DNA from: Mesocentrotus franciscanus
Taxonomy: Eukaryota; Echinodermata; Echinoidea; Camarodonta; Strongylocentrotidae
Direction: 5' to 3'
Assembly: GCA_037976565.1 (NCBI GenBank)
Contig: CP137668.1
Location: 6,136,496-6,200,495 of the forward strand
DNA length: 64,000 nt
The notes beneath the pieces were generated by a model that was given only the letters and a program-made list of their open reading frames with translations, did no database searches and had not been told where the DNA came from. Below are positions 47,640 to 58,380 of this stretch, piece after piece. A program made the translations under genes and the position numbers. The number at the start of each line of letters is the position of its first letter. Positions within the stretch are counted from its first letter, which is position 1.

Positions 47640-48095
47640 TGTAGTAACCAATGTCGGTATGCTTTCAACCTTTATATTAGTTCTTGTTCTGGAGCAACCA
47701 ATGACTTTATATTCGTTCTTTTACCTAAACAATTAATATCATGAAATACAAATGCCAGTATGCTTTCAACCTTTGTATTAGCTCTTGCTCAAACATTTAT
47801 TATCATGAAATAATTACCTATTTTCCAGTGCCTTCCAAGGTTTCTGAAGTTACCGAGTCTGGAGCAACCAATGACAGGATGTGAGTTACCAATTCTGCTG
47901 CTAGCTGATATTTATTTAGGTTTTAAATATTTAGTTTTATGTAATTTGTTGTATGCGTTTTAATTGCTGACATCACCAAGATGTAGTAACAAATGCTAGT
48001 ATGCTTTCAACATTTATATCCGTTATTTTACCTAAACAATTAATTTCATGAAATCACGATATGTCCAATTACAATTTGCAAGTGAGTTGTCCCTT
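47640..48095 (+). pseudogene. truncated tandem copies of the FN3 exon
   Basis: At 47829 an acceptor-like CCAG leads into LPSKVSEVTESGATND and then jumps straight to the exon 3' boundary (GATGTGAGTTACC, 47878-47890), an internal deletion of about 200 bp. Intron sequence after it repeats that after 47542. A 5' fragment (TCTGGAGCAACCAATGAC) is at 47690, and a third 3' border (CCAATTACAATTTGCAAGTG) near 48066. Confidence 0.7.
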
Positions 48096-48099
48096 TTAG

Positions 48100-48620
48100 C
48101 GTTAGAACGAGATATATATATTTATATAAAATATCCAAAAATATCCAAAAGGGAGGACAGCAGGTTGAACTTTGATTTCAGCTACGCAACCATTATTTTC
48201 TTATTTCATTTCACATTTGTGTAGTTTGAACTCCTATCTCGTTGATTACATTGTGACAATCCATCACTGTGCCTTTTAGGGATTGCTACTTTCACAAAAA
48301 ACTATATATTGCAGCCACAGACATTCATCTCTTTCTGCCTCTGACGCGCGACGGCGTGTAGTTCCGGTTGGGTTCCAAATTTCTACCTAGCCCCGCCTTG
48401 GACAAATTCGCAAAGACACTATCCAGTATAATCTACAGGAGTGTTTTCGGCGTCTCATGCGTTAATCTATGAGTTTCATAATAATCCTCAAAGAGAAATT
48501 ACGACAACTGCGAGATGATCACTCAACGCGCGGACGAGTTGAAGGAATTTTGTAGAGCCCAGCTGTATGTTGCACAAGCGAATAATACACACTAAGAGTC
48601 AGTACTTTGGATGTCGTGAT
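48100..48620. other. intron or intergenic sequence, nothing recognised
   Basis: An AT microsatellite lies near 48111-48130. There is no frame or repeat border. Confidence 0.5.
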
Positions 48621-48786
48621 TAGGGACTTTAAGATTTTACACGAGGAGAACGTGGACTGCCACGCTGACATCCTGTTAAGGTAATGTGACGTCCTTTTAA
48701 GGCACTGCCGGGCACGGGCCAGTGCCTTGAAAGAATGGCACACGTTGCAGTCCACGTTCTCGTCGTGTAAATCTAAAAGTCCCTAA
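48621..48786 (+). mobile_element. 166-bp palindromic MITE, copy 1
   Basis: It runs from TAGGGACTTTAAGATTTTAC to TAAATCTAAAAGTCCCTAA, with terminal repeats of about 40 bp that include GAACGTGGACTGCCAC. The centre holds a hairpin GGCACTGCC-GGGCACGGG-CCAGTGCC. Four more copies are in the window. Confidence 0.85.
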
Positions 48787-48988
48787 TGTCGTGATTCTGA
48801 AGCCCTTCCTCGTCGATTGCACTTAATAGCGCATTTTCATGCCCGAGAGCTGGAGAACAGATCGAATGTGAGTACAGAAATTATCGAATCCCAGTCCAGC
48901 AGCGAGGTAAGAGGATCTCCTAACACGCCTATGTCTTTTGACCAGTTGCAACCTCGCCGTTCAACTCGGAGTCCTCCAGAAGGACAAT

Positions 48989-49153
48989 AGGGACTTTTAG
49001 ATTTACACGACGAGAACGTGGACTGCCACGTGTGCCATTCTTTCAAGGCACTGGCCCGTGCCCGGCAGTGCCTTAAAAGGACGTCACATTACCTTAAAAG
49101 GATGTCACCGTGGCAGTCCACGTTCTCGTCGTGTAAAATCTAAAAGTCCCTAA
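48989..49153 (-). mobile_element. 166-bp palindromic MITE, copy 2 (inverted)
   Basis: Same family as 48621-48786, in opposite orientation and about 200 bp away. The left and right arms are nearly perfect complements. Confidence 0.85.
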
Positions 49154-49174
49154 TATCCTAATCTCGAACTTCGA

Positions 49175-50385
49175 AGGTGGGAACCAAGAAGGGCCCTTCA
49201 TACGCTTGTTATTTTATGGAGTCCGGCTTCTGGTCTAACTTCGAAGGACCACAATCTCTCTTTCTACAGAGGTACATCGATGGATATATATATGTATTGC
49301 TACCTGCAACACATGCAAGCTCACCCAAACAGTGTCAGACGTTAGTGTCCAATTCCTTGACATCAATGTCGTCATCAAAGCTATGGGCATCACCACATCG
49401 GTGCACTATAAGCCTACAGATTATAACTCAACTATGAGTCTTCACATCTGCCTGCACGTAAGAGTTCCAAACCCTTCTGGCATTTTTCACGCCTCCGTCA
49501 TCTTTGCTCAAAAGAGGATGACTTCGTACATCGTGTTAATGAGATGAGAGGTACTTCAAATAACTAGGGTAACCAACCGAAGTCCTCACCAAGGGGACTC
49601 AAAGGGTGGTGTCTCTAACCGGTGATGATGTACTTCGGTCAAGTGAGAAGGGTGCAACTTCAAGCAGGATTACCATACGAGTGAGTGTGTATCCAAGTCA
49701 TTGAGGGAAAATTTTAACTTGATAAGAGACTACCATGCAACCAGCTCTTAGTGAAATCTAAACTACATTTACCCTCTCCTGTATCAATGACAGGATCCAG
49801 ACCTTGCAAGAGGATGTCATACATGTCAGGTTTTTTCCGATGCCACGTTGTTGCAGGGACCCATCAACTCTACGTCAGTGAAACCAAGAAGAAACTAGTC
49901 GACAGGGTGACCAAACATCTACGTTCTATCAAGATCAAGATGGCTGGCCTCCATTTGGCACCGCATTTCAAAGGCCTGAACAAAACCCGAATAACTTCCA
50001 AGTGAGTGTCCTTATGGATGATTTCCAATCAGATGCGGCCAGGAAGGATAACGAAGAACGTCTTATCCACTTTCTCGGCTGTCTCCAACCTCGTGGGATG
50101 AACGTTTCGTAAAGCTCTTTTACCATCGTTGGATTTTTTTCCTTTCTTTTTCTCCTATTCTTTCTGTCTGTTCTCCCTTTTCCCTTTTCCCTTTTCCCTT
50201 CTCCTTTTTCCCTTCTCATTTTCTCTCAGCCATTCCCCTCAATTTTTCTTCCCCTCTCTCTCTCTATTATCTTCTCTCTTGCGCTTCTTTCCTCCCGTTG
50301 TGTCCTTTTTTTTCAAATCTTGAAGGACGCTTGGTTTTAACACATTTGCCTGACAAAGGCATAAAGCTGAAATTCGTATACTTTG
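49175..50385 (+). pseudogene. decayed Penelope-like retroelement with GIY-YIG-type endonuclease
   Basis: Shifted frames give an RT stretch with SLFLQRYIDG (RYIDD-type box, altered) and SVQFLDINVVIKAMGITTSV followed by HYKPTD. A C-terminal piece has HQLYVSETKKKLVDRVTKHL (GIY-YIG-like: YVGETKRRL in relatives) and ends LQPRGMNV-like near 50085-50110. After a pyrimidine-rich stretch the 3' end has CCTGACAAAGGCATAAAGCTG near 50350, like Penelope termini. Several frameshifts and deletions make it inactive. It sits in the large gap between FN3 and stalk exons. Confidence 0.75.
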
Positions 50386-50629
50386 TCTTCTACGGTTGTT
50401 TCGTTATTTCTTCTTCAATTTTATCTATCTTTAAATATATATATATATAGTATCGTATTTTATTTGAATTCATTCTAATTTTAGATTAAAGTTCCACTAT
50501 ATACAACTGGCTCCTTGGTCTATTACAGCATGTGTTTGATCCCACTATATAGGTCGTAGCACTCCAACCATTCCAATTAAAGATCATTGCAAGTAGGGCC
50601 TATTTCTGTGTGACAAGTCTAATCATTTA

Positions 50630-50705
50630 GTGGATGTTCGTCTCTCTGCTTTACTCAAATTCATTGGGCTAGCTCTATGTTGCCCTAATTCTACCACCTA
50701 ATCCA
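50630..50705 (+). pseudogene. decayed copy of the transmembrane exon segment
   Basis: GTCTCTCTGCTTTACTCAAATTC and TTGGGCTAGCTCTATGTTGCCCTAAT are degenerate versions of the transmembrane-coding stretch at 51073-51133. This suggests exon duplication followed by decay. Confidence 0.5.
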
Positions 50706-50760
50706 CCACAAATACCATTTATAAGGCAAATCTTTTGCTCTTACTATTTTATATTTTCAG

Positions 50761-50976
50761 CAACCGATGTCACTCCTCCTCCAGTTACTGCTACTACTAC
50801 TACGCCCACTACGACCACTACAACCACTACAACTACTACACCTACTACACCTACTACAACTACTACTACAACTACTACTACAACTACTACAACTACTATA
50901 ACTACTATAACTACTACAACTACTACAAATACTACAAATACTAACTCTACTACTAACACTACTACTCCTACTAATC

Positions 50977-51009
<33 letters not shown>

Positions 51010-51177
51010 AGTATACATGTACTACTCCTACTACTATTTCTAATCAACTACTAATTCTACTATCATTCTGTGGACTGTCGTCTCTCTGCTCTGCTTCATT
51101 GTGTTGGGTTTGCTCTGTGTTGCCCTAATCTACCGGACTGATGCAATAACGTGCTGTACCCCTGTTGCTACCCGCAG
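50761..51177 (+). CDS. Thr-rich stalk and transmembrane exon, with frame conflict
   Basis: The acceptor TATTTTCAG precedes 50761; the first two bases complete the FN3 exon's split codon. The exon encodes TDVTPPPVTA and then about 80 residues of mostly Thr with Pro and Asn (a mucin-like, probably O-glycosylated stalk). One frame over, 51062-51170 encodes ILWTVVSLLCFIVLGLLCVA followed by LIYR, a clear transmembrane helix with a basic stop-transfer. In the Thr frame the sequence stops near 51130. A one-base discrepancy in the ACT repeat near 51043 separates the two frames: real decay, a polymorphic indel or an assembly error. Confidence 0.6.
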
Positions 51178-51309
51178 GTGGGTGAAACATGTTGGAAAAC
51201 CTCTTTATACTATTATACGAAGATTCAAAAATAATATTTAGGATGAATGGTAGTGATAAGAATTAAACATTAAAAAGTAAGAACTTAAAACGATAAAACA
51301 TACCAAATG

Positions 51310-51390
51310 TGTCGTATAGTTGAATGGTTTAAACAATAAAAACTCTTCTTAAGATGCAAATGTCGTTGGTTCGAACCTCAGCACAGCACT
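51310..51390 (+). mobile_element. tRNA-like SINE head
   Basis: GTCGTATAGTTGAATGGTTT (A-box-like) and, about 50 bp on, GTTGGTTCGAACCTC (B box) resemble the head of the SINE at 46402. No clear body follows. Confidence 0.4.
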
Positions 51391-51625
51391 AGCAATGACA
51401 TTTGACGAGGTGTTACCCTACATTTGCCATCCTTTATCGTGCTTTAGGTGGTAAGAAGATATACATTGAATGCTTTGAGAACCAAAATCGTTGTTTTTAT
51501 TTCGTTTCTCTATCTTTTAGTGCATTTAAGATTTTTTTTTTTAAATTGAGCACAGGATACTATAATCTAATGTACATATCTGCTGTTATATTTCCTGTTA
51601 GGGGGTTAAATTGAATCTACTGAAG

Positions 51626-51816
51626 AAGGTTGTAATGCCATGAAAGATACAACCAAGCTCTCCAAAGGTGATGATCACCAACCAGGTACTTCCATGTCGT
51701 ACGATAGCCCAACCGATGAACATTTACGGGGCACTGTGCCAGCAGGAGACCATCAAGACTTCGGCCCTGTCATATCATACAATGACCTAAACATTGAAGT
51801 GACGACGCCTTGCTAA
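51626..51816 (+). CDS. probable cytoplasmic-tail exon with ITIM-like motif
   Basis: An open frame ends TAA at 51814-51816. It encodes a hydrophilic tail: KDTTKLSKGDDHQPG, MSYDSPTDEHL, then VISYNDLNIEVTTPC-stop. ISYNDL fits the inhibitory consensus (I/V/L/S)xYxx(L/V/I). A candidate acceptor (CTGAAG) precedes 51626. The frame upstream hits TAA at 51607, so the start is not secure. The phase it needs (1) differs from that of the transmembrane frame (2), so a small exon is missing or the gene is broken. Confidence 0.45.
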
Positions 51817-52510
51817 CGCAAGGATCATCTCATGTCGCATATATAATGCAATTTATTGTTTATTCGCGTTATATTCGTGTTAGATACTTAGCCTACTCAT
51901 TGATAGTGGTGGCGTAACCAAAGTTTTGAAATACATGTACAGCTTATTAAAAAAATGCATGCGGATCAACAATGTCTTGAGCTCTGTTCCTGGCCTGTTT
52001 GTTCAGTTTAATCAGTGTAAGACTACTTTTTTTGTTCTCTCTATCGAGCTAAGTGTCCTATTACATATAAGACACTCTTTAGTAACATGTGGTGTCACCA
52101 TATGATTCTTCGGTTATGGTAATTGGAGAGAAAATAGCTCTCATACAATTTAATAATGTTGTGTTGATATCGAATATGATTGTCCGTCAAATCGAATTTA
52201 AAAAAAAAATCAAAAATACCAAAAGAAAGGGGGGAAAGGAAACTTAATGGGGTGGCAGCGGCGCTAGTAAAGAGAACCGAGTCTTAGACATGACCGGAAT
52301 TATGACCGATAAGTGAGTTGGAAATCAGAAAATGCAAAGAGTTACAAGACTGAGTATTTACATTCATTGTGTGCTTAGCCGAATATTGTCATATGTTGAT
52401 ACAATATTCTGTAAAGATTATGAAACATGTTTATGATATGCTTTAAAATATACATATATATATTCAAATACATATATTCAAATAATCAAGATTTGTAAAA
52501 TGATACACCT
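51817..52510. other. downstream flank of the receptor-like gene, nothing recognised
   Basis: AT-rich DNA. No strong polyadenylation hexamer lies close to the stop, and no repeat borders were seen. Confidence 0.5.
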
Positions 52511-52514
52511 TTCA

Positions 52515-53394
52515 TACCCCCTTCACATACACGGATTTTTCTTACGAGTCCTTACGGATCGCACAAATTCACGGATCTATCACGGATCCTTACGATTTGG
52601 CCACTTTTACGACCGATTTAAGAGTTATTACAAGCTATTTACGGTTTATTACGGATTATTACGAGTTATTACGATGTATATTAACGGCAAGATTCCACGA
52701 TTTGTTACGAGTCGTCACGAATAATTATGACCAAGTTACGTGTTAGTAACGACCTGTTTACGTGTTGTTACGAATAGTTACGAGTTATTTACGAGAATTT
52801 ACGAGTCCTTACGATTTTTAGCCAAAAAATAACAAGTGAAAATGAAGTGTTCGAATTTGCAGCTTTATACCTTTCCCCAAATCGTAAACAATACGTAAGA
52901 ATACGTAAAGTATACGTATTTGTTCGTAAAGTACTGGTAACTACACGTAAAGTGCTCGTAATAACTCGTAACAATCCGTAAAGCCATCGTTACATGACCC
53001 AAATGAAATCGTAAACAACACGTATAGCACTCGTAATAATCTGTAAATAATCCGTAAAAAAAATCGTTAAAAAAAAAATCGTTAAAATTGTTACGAGTCA
53101 TTTACGGATTCTTGCGAGCAGTTTACGGATGGTTACGTGTTGTTGCGAGCGGTTTACGATACTTACGGATTGTTACGAGCTATTTACGAGTTATTTACGG
53201 AAAAATCAATCCGTGGACAATTTGCAAAAAATTTGCCTCTCCTTTCACGGATCCTTAAGAGTGTCTGCGAGTTGTTGCGAGTTGTGACGAGTTATTTACG
53301 GATCCCAGCGAGTTATTTACGAATGCTTGCGATTGACTACGAGTTGGCGATCCGTAAGGACTCGTAAGAAAAATCCGTGTATGTGAAGGGGGTA
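52515..53394. mobile_element. inverted-repeat element built of TTACG motifs
   Basis: 52514-52562 and 53347-53395 are perfect 49-bp inverted repeats, starting TACCCCCTTCACATACACGG. TCA lies immediately outside both ends, a possible 3-bp target duplication. The interior has about 27 TTACG(A/G/T) on the plus strand and about 13 CGTAA, 8-15 bp apart. The motif direction is forward to about 52815, reverse at 52870-53060, and forward again to about 53340. No transposase frame is present. Confidence 0.85.
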
Positions 53395-53835
53395 TCAACA
53401 GACAGATGGGTATTGGGAGTATGTGGTATTATGTGTTGTAATAATAGATACCGAAATTATTTAACCATTCAGAGGTATCTTTAAGTTGGAAACATTGACG
53501 TAAATTTAGTAGAGAAGGTATTGTGTACTCGTTATAAAAAATTCAATTGTACAATAATGAAAGTGAATTGAACTAATGAGATGAAAATCTTATCTCAACT
53601 TACCTACCCTCGTAATTTTCAATTCAGAGAAAGTGATATTTGGTGTATATTGTACGTCTTTCTATAATATGTTTGGGAATAATGTGTGTCATTATTCATA
53701 TTTTATGGAGTCGTTTATTCTAAACGTAATCTGGACTTAATTTACTTTGTATTTCCTTTTTTAATGAATAAACACGGAAGCAATATAAATATGTGTCAAA
53801 CGTTTATTTTCATTAGGCAGAGGTAGACCAATTGG
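53395..53835. other. AT-rich stretch, nothing recognised
   Basis: No frame or repeat border. Confidence 0.5.
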
Positions 53836-53837
53836 CC

Positions 53838-53975
53838 CGAATTCACAAAGGAGGTTTGTCGACAAACCTAGGTTTATGTGCGTCATATGACGCGTTTCGA
53901 TGCGTTTCAGACCAAGGTTCAGACAAACCTTGGTCTGAAACGCGTCGACAAACCTTGGGAATAAAATGGGGCCCC
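53838..53975. mobile_element. short palindromic MITE
   Basis: GGCCCGAATTCACAAAGGAGG at the left; inner inverted copies of TTTGTCGACAAACC and ACCTTGGTCTGAAACGCGTC; GGGGCCC at the right. It is self-complementary over most of its 135 bp. Confidence 0.6.
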
Positions 53976-54043
53976 TATATCGTCTTTGGGAAACAACTCA
54001 TACAAAGCTTTTTTTTTTAATGGACTATGAAGATTGTTACAGG

Positions 54044-54748
54044 CAGTGGCGTAGTTACAAAAGGCACGGAGGGTCTGTATTTCCCATCAAATGGCGGAGA
54101 GAGAGAGGGAGAGAGAGATAAGGGAGGGGGGGGGGGAGGAGGATTATTTATAGAAGCAGAAAAATTAGTGAAACAAGTCAGCGAAAGTTTGGGCAAAAAT
54201 CGATAAAAAATAAGAAAGTCATGGATTTTTGAAGGTGCAATCAATCAAACACAAATTGGCCACTCTGTGACGTTTCTTGCGAGGTCCCCTCCCGTTTGCC
54301 CTGTATACTAACAAACTTTAACAAAAAATGTCAATCGTACATTCACCCTGAATACAATTATTGCAAATATGATTTTATATAACCCCTGTACGAAACAAAT
54401 TTATGCCATTATCAATAACTAAAAAAAATGAAAGTTAATGAAATTCTCTGTATAGACCAAATTGGAGAGGAGCTCGCAAGATACGTCACAGTGTTTCCAA
54501 TTTGTGGTTCACTGATGACAACTTCAAAAATTCATAACTTTCCCATTTTTGTATCGGATATTACTAAACTTTCACTCATTTGTTTCTCTCATTGTTTTGC
54601 CTTTATATAAAATATATCGGGGCGGACTTCCCCTTTAAGAACCGGCTGCCATCAGTGCCCCCCCAATTGTACTCTCTTAATTGTACAGTGCATCTACCCC
54701 TAATGATGCAGGTACACCTGAACGGTCTGGACCCGTGTTACGCCACTG
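54044..54748. mobile_element. hAT-type element with CAGTGGCGTA ends
   Basis: The left end CAGTGGCGTAGTTAC and the right end, complement CAGTGGCGTAACACG, are flanked by GTTACAGG and ATTACTGG (6 of 8 identical), an aged 8-bp duplication. Its interior is mainly the repeat copy at 54150-54640 plus a GA run. Confidence 0.75.
54150..54640. mobile_element. dispersed MITE-like repeat, copy 2, nested
   Basis: Collinear with 33475-33965 (AAATTAGTGAAA, GGCCACTCTGTGACG, TTTGTGGTTCACTGATGAC, ending GGACTTCCCCTTTAAG). It lies inside the hAT-type element at 54044. Confidence 0.6.
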
Positions 54749-54759
54749 ATTACTGGAGT

Positions 54760-55450
54760 TAGGCAACATACGAAGGCATGACACCAAAGATTTATTAAAA
54801 CACCAACCTTTCCTTTCAATTATTTCTTTACATACACTAAAGGAGACAGAAAATCACAGCAGTTCCGAACTACCAGGGCCATTTATTACAAATTGAAAAC
54901 AAAACTTTTGGGAGAACTTACCCGAACTATAGGCTAAATCATGATGGGTTCAATGCAACCATCATTACAGAGAGAATAGAAAGAGAAAGAGAGAGAGAGA
55001 GGGGGAGCTATAGAAAGGTTATAGAGATAGAATGAAAGAAAAAGTAAGTGAGTGAAAGGAGAGATAAAAGGGGTAGAGTGAATAAGGAAAGACAGATAGA
55101 GAGGGAGAGAGAGCGAGAGAGAGAGAGAGAGAGAAGCGAGAGAAAGAGAGAGATAGAGAGAGCACGCAACAGGGAAGGCGAATTCCCCCGCAAAGAGAAA
55201 TAGACCTACAATAATTATTAATGTTTGAAATATGCCAAATGTAGTCCAGTTAACGTGATTGTTCCCAATATTTCCTTCATTGAAATAAGCATTTCCACAA
55301 TAAATTAGATTTGGGAGGGGGGGGGGGACTAGAAACCGGGGGATATCGGTCCTCCCCATGGTCAGGGTATAACTTTTATCTGCCCTTCTACACGTTTCCT
55401 GGAGGCCTGCACGCTCGCAATCGTCTGGCCATGTTCAGGGGCGGACAAGT
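54760..55450. other. gene-free stretch with GA microsatellite
   Basis: (GA)n-rich DNA at 54985-55170 explains the Ser/Leu-rich frames on the other strand. Nothing else was recognised. Confidence 0.6.
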
Positions 55451-55457
55451 GCATCAG

Positions 55458-55656
55458 TAGGGACTTTTAGATTTTACACGACGAGAACGTGGACTGCCAC
55501 GGTGACATCCTTTTAAGGTTATGTGACGTCCTTTTAAGGCACTGCCGGGCACGGGCCAGTGCCTTGAAAGAATGGCACACGTTGCAGTCCACTACGTCGA
55601 CGTGCAAATCTACGTTGCAGTCCACTACGTCGACGTGCAAATCTAAAAGTCCCTAA
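55458..55656 (+). mobile_element. palindromic MITE, copy 3, with internal 34-bp duplication
   Basis: Same family as 48621. ACGTTGCAGTCCACTACGTC and the following GACGTGCAAATCT occur twice in tandem near the right end, which makes this copy longer than the others. Confidence 0.85.
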
Positions 55657-55956
55657 TAACAGCTTTCAGGTTCAAATATGTATTACTAGACTCCGACCCA
55701 CAGGCCAGCATTCGTCAATTGCCCTCTTTTGCCGGGAAAAAACGTAGATATAGACAACATTGGAGATTTATTATTATTAGAACAAAGTGAGAGAAATGGG
55801 CTGTAGGAAGAGAATAAGGGAAAAGAAGAGAAATAAAGAGAATATGAAAAGAGACAGGAGAGAGAGAGAGAGAGAGAATGGGGTAATCAGAGTATTACTT
55901 TTGACTTTGAGCGGTACATGATATTGAATTTCGCACGTTTCCTGTTGTGCTAAATT

Positions 55957-56567
55957 GAAAAAATAAAAGAAGAAAGAAATGTTCCTATGAACCTTCTTTG
56001 TGTTCCTGCACGCTTGTGCGATCATAGATGTCGAAATGACATTACAACTGCGGATCCTTTTGAATATATAGACGTATATTGAGTATAGTGCGATAATTTG
56101 CATGTTCTGAGCAGCAAGTGAATAAGCCATTTTCGTAATGTAACCAAATTTAATGCATAAGTCTTTGTGTGTTTCAATACAAATTATTTCATTCACCTGA
56201 TAAGAATAATAGTATTTCAATAGACAGAATCCGAACTGCATACCTTAGTTGTTGCTAGGTAGGACAAACATTATGGCTTGACCAAAGGACGGAGCGAAAG
56301 AAGGACAAATAAAAAAAAAGACAAAGGTCAGTCGATCAAAGGAAGGACATTTTTAAAACGGACAAAGGTCGGAGGGAAAGAAAGAACAAGTATAAAAACA
56401 TTAAAGAACGCATCTACGATGAAAAGACGGAGCGAACAATAATCTAGGTCTTGAAAGTACAAGACTAGTACAGATACGGACGTCAAACTTCGAACAGTGA
56501 AAGGTCCATGCCAAACAAAGGACGATTAGAAACAAACTGAACATATGAGGACAACAGAGGGTGTCAT
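55957..56567. mobile_element. dispersed repeat family R, rearranged copy
   Basis: 55957-56125 matches 37024-37090 joined to 39480-39580 (plus orientation). 56425-56567 matches 36878-37020 inverted. It shows the family without the hAT insertion and with one inverted segment. Confidence 0.65.
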
Positions 56568-57290
56568 TGGCGTAGCGAGGGGGGGGGGTGGTTCAAACAC
56601 TCCCCTTGGCAAACAGGGGGTGTTTCTGGTGTTCAAACACCCCCCTTGGCAAAAAGGGTGTTTTTTGCTCAAGGGGTGTTGCTGAGGGAAAAAAGGAGTG
56701 TTCACTCCCTCCCCCCGTTGAGCCCCCCAAATAGTGCTTAGTCTTAAGTTCCTTTGCTTAAGTAATGATTGGTTGAACATCACAAACAATCTGAAAAACT
56801 TGCCTGAAAGTTGCCTGAATGTTACAATCATTCGGGAATCGCACACACTATGCATCTAAATGTACAATGATGTCTTCGTTACATGCCATAGTGAAGCTAC
56901 ATCTGATTCTTATATTATTTTTCAAACGCTGCATTTTTCATCAAAATAAAAACATGTCCGAAATGTAGAGTGAGGCAACAGATCAAACAGTTAGAATAAT
57001 ACTGGTGAAGTATGGAATAATAAGTGAAAAGGAGACGACGATACAAGCACTACAAACGTGTGCATTGTTATGGGACATCCTCTGCTTAAACTTATGGTCC
57101 CTTGAGTGACATCACAAAGTGTTCGAAGAGCTCTTAAAGTGCGAAAGTGGGGCTGTATTTTACCGTTTTAAAATTGATAATAACCATTACTTTGGATGTT
57201 TCCAAACGGGAAATTTCAATAACCTTGTTCGATTTAACCTTTTCTTATGCAATGATACACATTAAATCAATATTTAAAATCAATGAATGT
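56568..57290. other. hAT-end-like fragment, then unannotated AT-rich sequence
   Basis: ATTGGCGTAGCGAGGGGGG at 56568 and repeats of AACACCCCCCTTGGCAAA up to 56720 look like a hAT-end fragment. The right end was not found. 56750-57290 shows nothing else. Confidence 0.4.
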
Positions 57291-57295
57291 CTCCT

Positions 57296-57747
57296 TTAAA
57301 GACCCTATCCGATGAAAGTACAACTTTATATCAATGGAAAGCTGAATGAACATAGAATACAAATAGGAATTCAAAATATTTACCCTTTCAGTATTGCACA
57401 AAGCGAATTAAAACCTTATTTTCCGCACCTCTCCAAATTACAGGTTAACAGGGGTCAAATTTGCCGCAGTTACAGTGACGACATAACATGTGCACCCGAT
57501 CGGCTCGCCCTTATAGTTGTGAATATGCGTACTCCACATAAGATGATGTCATCAATTCAATAGCTAGTTTTTAGGGCAACAACTCCCGATTTTCAAAGCT
57601 TTAGATTTCGAGTTTTCAGAGAGCTGTCACTCGTCTGACAGGCACTAAAGTAGCATATAATTGATATCATTGTAATCTATGACTTGTAAGCTTTCCTTTG
57701 ATATATAATTCATCTATTTAATGTTTTACTTCCGACAGGGTCTTAAA
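57296..57747. mobile_element. MITE with AGACCCTATCCGA ends, TTAA context
   Basis: The left end AAGACCCTATCCGATGAAAG and the right end, complement AAGACCCTGTCGGAAGTAAAA, both abut TTAA-like sequence. About 450 bp with no frame. Confidence 0.6.
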
Positions 57748-58060
57748 TATCATGCTCCTCTCAAATTCTGCCCCAATGTAGGATTCACCGTCCGTCGATT
57801 TTGGCTAACCAAAACAGTTACAACCTCAAATCAATTTTAGTGACATTTATAGAGTTTCTGCAGATATCAGTTCGCAAACATATGACGCAATGAATAAAGA
57901 TTGCCTGTCTGTTCGCACAATGTGGGGCTCATTTCTGGTTTGGGCCAACCAGAGGAGCGAAGCCACGAATCAGATTAATGACAAAGAGTATATTTACGTA
58001 TGCACCCATCACCTGTTAAATGTCAAAATCTTCAGACAAACAGTTTACCCATTGCAGTAT

Positions 58061-58380
58061 CAGGGACTTTTAGATTTGCACGTCGACATAGTGGACTGCA
58101 ACGTGTGACGTCCTTATAAGGCACTGTGATGTCCTTTTAAGGCACTGCCGGGCACGGCCCAGTGCCTTAACACAATGTCACACGCGGCAGTCCACGCTCT
58201 CGTCGTGTAAATCTAAAAGTCCTTTAGATTTTACACGACGAGAACGTGGACTGCCACGGTGACATCCTTTTAAGGTAATGTGACGTCCTCTTAAGGCACT
58301 GCCGGGCACGGGCCGGTGCCTCGAAAGAATGGCACACGTTGCAGTCCACTACGTCGACGTGCAAATCTAAAAGTCCCTAA
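58061..58380 (+). mobile_element. palindromic MITE, copies 4 and 5, head to tail
   Basis: Two copies of the 48621 family are joined near 58221 with the terminal GGGAC lost at the junction. The first starts AGGGACTTTTAGATTTGCA; the second ends AAATCTAAAAGTCCCTAA. Confidence 0.8.

Noticed and set aside
54934..55359. 141-codon Leu/Ser-rich minus-strand frame
   Set aside because: It is caused by a long GA-rich tract and has no conserved feature.
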